Of a stretch of DNA of 64,000 bases, positions 59,088 through 64,000 are shown one piece after another (the first letter of the stretch is position 1; each line of letters opens with the position of its first letter). The position numbers and the translations under genes are program-made. This DNA comes from Candidatus Vecturithrix granuli. GTDB taxonomy: Bacteria > Moduliflexota > Moduliflexia > Moduliflexales > Moduliflexaceae. The stretch spans positions 5,144 to 69,143 of the forward strand of contig DF820466.1 in the NCBI GenBank assembly GCA_000739535.1, in the 5' to 3' direction. The notes below the pieces were generated by a model that worked only from the letters and a program-made list of their open reading frames with translations, was not told the DNA's origin and ran no database searches.

Positions 59088-61811
59088 ATGAAACATTACA
59101 TGGCTCTTGTTTTGATATGTATTGGTATGTTTGCTCTGGTGGGATGTAATGGGCAACCTGAGAAAAACGACGAACAGGGAAACCGACAGGAAAACAATGC
59201 GCTTGCCGAAATATCCGACTTTGTAGAACAACATGGACTGACTGAGAACATTGATCTTCTGGAAACTTTCTATATTCACCAGCAAAAAGAGACATCAATC
59301 CTGCGTTTTCGAATTGATGCGAATCCGGACTCATATCTGCTGCATGGCTGGACGATGCCTGAATCCAGATTTACATGGGCAGTTGGGGATAGAAGCAGGG
59401 TATTGTTTTATCGCTATGATATAGAACATGATGTTGAAGTAGAAATTACGTGTAGGTCTATTGCTTCAATCGAAAATTTGTCTCAGATAACTGGGGTGTT
59501 TGTGAATGACAACAGTATTGGAACATTCACCCCTAACCATGAGAATTTCCAGCACTTCACATTAACGATTCCTGCCCAGGCCCTCCGATCGGGAGAGAAT
59601 ATTATAGAATTCCGTTTTACTTATACAACAAAACCGAGCGATATTCATCCAAATTCAGCAGATAGTCGTCATTTAGCGGCAGCTTTTCAAAAAATAAGCT
59701 TTCAAAGTAAACAGCAAAATGTGTATGCGCATGAAGCTACGCAAACCATTGATTTCCGGCAGGAAGCGCATCCGGAAACCTTTTTGCTTTCCGGGTGGCA
59801 AGCCCCTGAAAAGGACCGTACCTGGGCCATGTCAAGAAACAGTCAGGTGCGGTTTTATACCTATCCCCCTCCCAAAAACCTCAGTTTGAAGGTAGTGTGC
59901 GTGGCGATCCCCTCAGAAACTCACGAGAAACAAATAGTTAGAGTCCACTTAAATAATACCCCTATCGGAACATTTACGGTCAATACCAACGATTTTAAGG
60001 AATATACCCTGAAATTGCCGGCCCAATTCCTCCGTTTTGGTGAAAATTTTCTGGAGTTTGCCTTTGCTTATACCTCAAAAGTATATCGCGTCATCCCGGA
60101 TTCAAAAGATAATCGGAATCTTTCAGTCGCGTTCCGGCAGATCATGTTCAAGAATAATTCCCCTACAGATACAGATAACTTGACTGATGGAAAGGTCATC
60201 ATTCAACGAGCTGATTCGACCATCAGCGCCATTCAAAGCCTGCCTCATCTATTTGAGCTTGAGCTTGACTATGTCAGCATGAAGGGCGCAGCGCCTCGAG
60301 TTCGTCTGCTCCGCGACCAGCAGGAGGCTATCGAGATTGAACTCCCTCCGAACGAGCAGACCTATCGGCAAAGCTTTCAACTTGACCAGCCAGCCATGTA
60401 CAAAATTCAACTAATCACGGAAGGCGATTCAGAAAGCTACACCCGCTGGAAGCGTGTTACTGCCCATGTTTCCTCTCAGAATACAGGATTTCAAAAAGCG
60501 GAAACGCGCAGCTTTGTGAGGAGTTCCAAGCCGGATATCCTTGTCTATGTGGTTGATACCCTTAGAGCTGACCATGTCGGCTGTTATGGGTATGAACGCA
60601 ATACCACTCCCAATATCGATCGTTTCGCGCAAGAAAGTGCGATTTTTACCAATGCCTATGCGGCAGATTCCTGGACCAAAGCCAGCGCAGCGACAATTGT
60701 GAGCGGACTCTTGCCTAAACATCATGAAACCGTAACCAAAAAGGATAAGCTCCCCGATCGCATTGTGACCCTGGCCGAGATGCTCAAGGAAAATGGCTAT
60801 TATACGATTGGCTTCACTGCGAATGGGAATTTTGGCAACGTCTTCGGCTTCTCGCAAGGCTTTGATGAATTTAGACGCTTCGTTGATCGTCAGCCGGTGA
60901 CTCTCTCAATCATGTCGGATGTGTTGAATAAAAGCATCATCCCGTTTCTGCAAGAATACGCTACGGTAAAGGATCGGAAGCCGCTATTCTTGATGATCTG
61001 GACGATGGATCCGCATGATCCTTATACCCCGGACGAAAGTGTCAAAAATCTGTTTGATATTGACCAATACGAGCCAATTAATACCTATGATGAGAAATTT
61101 TTGTGGAAAATCCAGGCCGGCATCCTCCAACCAACCTCATCACAAATTGAGTATATTAAAACCCGCTACGATCAGGAAGTCTATTTTAACGATCGAACGT
61201 TTGGAGAACTTCTGGATACTATGAAATCGGTAGGGCTCTATGACAATGCTTTCATTCTTTTTACTGCGGATCATGGCGAGGAATTTTGGGATCACGGCGG
61301 CGTGGGACATGGGCGAACCCTTTATAATGATCAGGTAAAAATCCCATTCATTATAAAAGCCACTCAGATTCCAGCAGGTTCCTATTCCAGATTGGTTCAG
61401 CATATTGATGTTTATCCGACTATCCTCGACATAATCGGAGGGGAAGAACCATATCCCCTTGATGGCATATCGCTGCTCCACACTCCAAATCCTGAACGAA
61501 CGCTGTTCCTTGAAGAAGATTTTGATAGCAATGTGCTGACAGCCTCAGTAAATCCTGAGAAAAAAATCATTTTCAATCGTCAATTTCATCGTCCTGGGGT
61601 GGCGGAACCTGTGCCCGCCTTTGAAGTGTTTAATTTCAATGATATTGACGAACAGAACAACCTTGGATTGAATACACTGAACGATGAATTTCGCTTTCAT
61701 GAATTATTCTTCTTTATTAACAAGGAGAACACCCTGAATTTTGAGCATACAGAAGCAGAGATTCCTCCTGAACTCGACGAACAGTTGAGAGATTTGGGGT
61801 ATGTGAAATAA
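59088..61811 (+). CDS. Lipoprotein of the sulfatase superfamily with two repeated N-terminal modules
   Basis: 907-aa exported lipoprotein. The lipobox is LVGC with C20. Residues about 65-205 and 215-355 are two copies of a beta-rich module (each with ILL/FLLSGW, VFVNDNSIGTFTPN or HLNNTPIGTFTVN, FRFTYTTK or FAFAYTSK). The C-terminal half (about 480-800) is an alkaline-phosphatase-fold hydrolase: PDILVYVVDTLRADHVGCYG, and later FTADHGEEFWDHGGVGHG. At the catalytic position the motif is SWTKAS, so T530 replaces the cysteine that sulfatases convert to formylglycine, and the following Arg is absent. A phosphatase- or phosphoglycerol-transferase-like reaction is more likely than sulfatase activity. 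Confidence 0.85.
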   Translation: MKHYMALVLICIGMFALVGCNGQPEKNDEQGNRQENNALAEISDFVEQHGLTENIDLLETFYIHQQKETSILRFRIDANPDSYLLHGWTMPESRFTWAVGDRSRVLFYRYDIEHDVEVEITCRSIASIENLSQITGVFVNDNSIGTFTPNHENFQHFTLTIPAQALRSGENIIEFRFTYTTKPSDIHPNSADSRHLAAAFQKISFQSKQQNVYAHEATQTIDFRQEAHPETFLLSGWQAPEKDRTWAMSRNSQVRFYTYPPPKNLSLKVVCVAIPSETHEKQIVRVHLNNTPIGTFTVNTNDFKEYTLKLPAQFLRFGENFLEFAFAYTSKVYRVIPDSKDNRNLSVAFRQIMFKNNSPTDTDNLTDGKVIIQRADSTISAIQSLPHLFELELDYVSMKGAAPRVRLLRDQQEAIEIELPPNEQTYRQSFQLDQPAMYKIQLITEGDSESYTRWKRVTAHVSSQNTGFQKAETRSFVRSSKPDILVYVVDTLRADHVGCYGYERNTTPNIDRFAQESAIFTNAYAADSWTKASAATIVSGLLPKHHETVTKKDKLPDRIVTLAEMLKENGYYTIGFTANGNFGNVFGFSQGFDEFRRFVDRQPVTLSIMSDVLNKSIIPFLQEYATVKDRKPLFLMIWTMDPHDPYTPDESVKNLFDIDQYEPINTYDEKFLWKIQAGILQPTSSQIEYIKTRYDQEVYFNDRTFGELLDTMKSVGLYDNAFILFTADHGEEFWDHGGVGHGRTLYNDQVKIPFIIKATQIPAGSYSRLVQHIDVYPTILDIIGGEEPYPLDGISLLHTPNPERTLFLEEDFDSNVLTASVNPEKKIIFNRQFHRPGVAEPVPAFEVFNFNDIDEQNNLGLNTLNDEFRFHELFFFINKENTLNFEHTEAEIPPELDEQLRDLGYVK

Positions 61812-61913
61812 GAGCGGAACTACGAACCTGGCGTCTTCAATAAAGCTGACAGTGCATTGGTTACATCCAGTCGGCAAGACAGGAGCAAGGAGTGGGGGGG
61901 ATAGCCTGCTGTA

Positions 61914-62813
61914 TTATAGTACTTGAGGCAGTTGCGAGAGCTGCGTGAGAATAACATCCGGTTTCAAATCTGAACACCTGAGATCATTTTCGCGCAGCCG
62001 CAATGAGCGTTGATCTCCGGCAAATAAAGCGGTTTTCAGTCCGAGTTGCGCGGCCGGCCAGATGTCATTCAACAGGTCATTCCCCACATATAACGCTTCT
62101 TCAGGCGCAATGCCGTATTGACGGAGTTGTTCAACTACTCCCAGAAATAAGGTTGTCGCTGGTTTGGCCTCCTGATATTGAAACGACCAGGCGCATAAAT
62201 CAGCATCAAATCCGAGATCGGAATGGGAATGGCCTAAAAACGCCGGGAAAAGTAATAAGGTATAAAATTGAGCATTCGACACAATTCCCAAAAGTATTGG
62301 CATATCTCTGAGCGTTTGCAGGGTTTCGCGTAAATCCGGCATGGGCCAGACCGGATTGACCCGGCATTCATATTCCACGCTGACCCGGCTGATTGTTTCG
62401 TCGGTGATCTCGCCTTCGAGTAAATCCTCTACCTGAAGCGTAACTAATACCGTGTGCCACTCCTCCCGAATATCCACTTCTGGCGAGGTTTTGCCCTCTA
62501 ATCGCCGTTGGGCATGAGTCTGTTGAATGGCCTCTAAAAGCAGTTGCGTACCTCGTTCGCTGGCTTTTTCCAGATTTTCGGTAAAATCCGCATATTGCAG
62601 TGCTTCCGCCAGCGCACGGCTATTACTCATTTCTCTGGCAATGCTGATATCGCCGGTTTTGGAAATGAACAGCGTACCATAGACATCAAATAACAAGGCT
62701 CGAATATTTTGCAATTTCGGGAGCTTTTCAGCAATCCGGGTCGGCTGCGGCTCCATGAAAACGCTGAGTTCCTGAATACGTTTGATCAGAAGTTGATCTC
62801 TGGTGTTGTACAT
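61914..62813 (-). CDS. HAD-superfamily hydrolase
   Basis: 299-aa phosphatase-like protein. Motif I is ALLFDVYGTLF with nucleophile D43 and tyrosine at the +2 position; motif II is GIVSNAQFYT; motif III/IV is EALYVGNDLLNDIWPAAQLG. It contains a helical cap (about 90-185). The start at 62813 excludes an upstream extension translated from a palindrome. It follows the glycosyltransferase gene on the minus strand after 65 nt, so it may dephosphorylate a sugar phosphate in that pathway, which is only inference. Confidence 0.85.
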   Translation of the reverse strand: MYNTRDQLLIKRIQELSVFMEPQPTRIAEKLPKLQNIRALLFDVYGTLFISKTGDISIAREMSNSRALAEALQYADFTENLEKASERGTQLLLEAIQQTHAQRRLEGKTSPEVDIREEWHTVLVTLQVEDLLEGEITDETISRVSVEYECRVNPVWPMPDLRETLQTLRDMPILLGIVSNAQFYTLLLFPAFLGHSHSDLGFDADLCAWSFQYQEAKPATTLFLGVVEQLRQYGIAPEEALYVGNDLLNDIWPAAQLGLKTALFAGDQRSLRLRENDLRCSDLKPDVILTQLSQLPQVL

Positions 62814-62827
62814 CGTCTTGGTTCTGT

Positions 62828-62861
62828 AAAAACCGGGTTTCTTCAAGAAATCCGATTTTTT
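62828..62861. repeat. Palindrome of the ACCGGGTTT family (imperfect)
   Basis: AAAAACCGGGTTTCTT and AAGAAATCCGATTTTTT, with two mismatched pairs. It lies between the glycosyltransferase and HAD genes, both on the minus strand. Confidence 0.6.
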
Positions 62862-62878
62862 GGATTTTGCTGGGTTCC

Positions 62879-64000
62879 TTATGTTCGTAATAAACAAAAT
62901 CGTTCCGGGGCCAGAAATTGAGTGAGAAGCGCGTCGGCGTTGATGTCGTTCAGCGTCTCCGGCTCAGAATCGGCCACGGTCTGATAGAGTTGCATCAGGC
63001 GTTTGCCGTAAATGTCGAGATTAAAATGCTCCAGCACCGCCTGTCGGTTTTGCCTGATCATTGCGGGATCAGGCTCAGAGACGCAGAGCGTTGGTGGCTG
63101 AATTTCCTGCCTTGCCGCAGGAGCGTTCACCAGATATTGAATGACAAATTGTTGCAAAGATTCATTCAATTTGCCAAAATCCACAGACTTGTCATGAATC
63201 GCTTCCGCAACAGCCCGCTCAATATCGTCATTACTGGCCGTGCGACCGTAAGCCTGATACACGTGCTTGACACTCAGCGTTATTTCTTGAATGAATTGAT
63301 CCTTCCCAACCCACGCCAGCGGAACATCAAGACGTGCATAGAGCGCGGACAAATTCACGCCGGCTTCTTCAATGGCTGTTGTCACTTCCGGTAAGTTGCG
63401 TCCAAGCAATGGGCGGCCAGCCAGCCAGGGTTCCAGGAACGCCAGGCCAAAGCCTTCAGCCACGCTGGTGCTGACTAGCGCATGAGCAGACGCGAACAAC
63501 GAATTGAAATCGCCCTGCCACTGATCGGCAAAGTCAAATTTGACCGGCAGATTCAGAGATTGCGCAAAGGCGACCCACTGCTCATAAATGGGTTTCGCAA
63601 GCGGATTTTGAGGGGCGAGGGTCAGAGCAAACAGATTCTCTGACTCTGCCAGGGCAGCCCACAGCAAAAATTCCCCAATATTTTTGCGCCGGATCGCCCG
63701 TCCGGGATAAAGATAGAGTTTTTCCGAAATATTCTGCCTCTGGGGTAAATCACCAGGTGAAAGATTTTCGGTTGCAATCGCATTCGGAAGATAATGGAGC
63801 TGTTCCCGACAAGCTCCGGCAGCCTGCAAAAATCGGAGATCCCGTTGATTCAGCAACGCATAATGAATATGATGGCCTTGCGGATAAAGTTGCATCCCCA
63901 ACAGTTGCGCACTTCCGAAATGTTCACGCAAGAGTGAATAGTTTTCGGGACGACCATCTTCGGCAAAATCATGGGGCTGCAAGAGTAAGAGCTGTCCCTC
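62879..64000 (-). CDS. Glycosyltransferase family 4-like protein, 5' end beyond the window
   Basis: Partial: the frame stays open through the right edge (EGQLLLLQPHDFAEDGRP), so the true start is outside. At least 373 residues of the C-terminal part are present. The GT-B donor site is visible as SVAEGFGLAFLEPWLAGRPLL with the E-x7-E type pair, and LYLYPGRAIRRKNIGEFLLWA is the sugar-nucleotide region. Probably acts in surface polysaccharide or glycan synthesis. It is followed by the HAD hydrolase gene. Confidence 0.85.
   Translation of the reverse strand, partial: EGQLLLLQPHDFAEDGRPENYSLLREHFGSAQLLGMQLYPQGHHIHYALLNQRDLRFLQAAGACREQLHYLPNAIATENLSPGDLPQRQNISEKLYLYPGRAIRRKNIGEFLLWAALAESENLFALTLAPQNPLAKPIYEQWVAFAQSLNLPVKFDFADQWQGDFNSLFASAHALVSTSVAEGFGLAFLEPWLAGRPLLGRNLPEVTTAIEEAGVNLSALYARLDVPLAWVGKDQFIQEITLSVKHVYQAYGRTASNDDIERAVAEAIHDKSVDFGKLNESLQQFVIQYLVNAPAARQEIQPPTLCVSEPDPAMIRQNRQAVLEHFNLDIYGKRLMQLYQTVADSEPETLNDINADALLTQFLAPERFCLLRT

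Noticed and set aside
3115-62861. Recurring palindromes as a CRISPR array
   Set aside because: The copies are scattered over the whole window at gene ends, not spaced regularly, and no cas gene is present.

Overview
The window looks like a chromosomal segment of a Gram-negative, anaerobic or facultatively anaerobic heterotroph. The Gram-negative reading rests on an OmpA-type outer-membrane protein, a heptosyltransferase-like GT9 enzyme and a lipoprotein with a clear lipobox. Anaerobic metabolism is suggested by a selenocysteine-containing formate dehydrogenase. Two three-part sugar ABC importers and a tripartite tricarboxylate (TctCBA) importer show a strong uptake capacity. There is no rRNA or universal taxonomic marker, so the lineage is not settled. 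The mix of many solute importers, abundant dispersed palindromes and large fusion proteins reminds me of the filamentous candidate phylum KSB3 (Moduliflexota), but this is a low-confidence guess.

Layout. 0.2-7.4 kb: an M20 peptidase, then a sugar ABC importer translationally coupled to larE-larB (nickel-pincer cofactor synthesis). 7.4-17.3 kb: upp, nnr, a decayed YfhO-like gene, yaiI-mutS2-yqeY, malQ, and a membrane GIDE-domain protein beside a zinc-ribbon protein. 17.5-18.5 kb: a tRNA cluster (Gly, Cys, Leu) in which tRNA-Leu(UAA) is split by a 705-nt group I intron carrying an HNH endonuclease gene. 18.5-28.6 kb: yigZ, an OmpA protein, a methyltransferase, a metallo-beta-lactamase-fold protein, a large coiled-coil envelope protein, a sigma-54 response regulator, a GT9 enzyme and a dual-specificity phosphatase. 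28.7-32.5 kb: histidine genes hisH-hisF-hisA/I/E (one trifunctional fusion) divergent from hisG. 32.6-46 kb: SGNH hydrolase, M24-like protein, tctCBA, a second sugar ABC operon ending in a ribokinase-like gene, and a chemoreceptor. 46-55 kb: an oxidoreductase, a TPR-FtsY fusion, ftsE with a REC-PAS-cyclase gene, and the selenoprotein FdhA. 55-64 kb: an aminotransferase, psuK-psuG (pseudouridine breakdown), a lipoprotein of the sulfatase superfamily, a HAD hydrolase and a glycosyltransferase cut by the right edge.

The intergenic spaces are dominated by several dispersed repeat families: 17 copies of a 30-36-nt palindrome of the ACCGAGTTTT/ACCGGGTTTT type that mostly sits behind genes; paired GCGAAA hairpins; a GTGCGAAAGCTCTGC double hairpin; and two non-autonomous transposon-like elements, one of which shows matching 8-bp target duplications at both copies.

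Functional links: upp could salvage the uracil indirectly released by psuK-psuG; larE-larB suggests that the first importer feeds a nickel-pincer racemase or epimerase encoded elsewhere; the his genes supply five activities from four genes.
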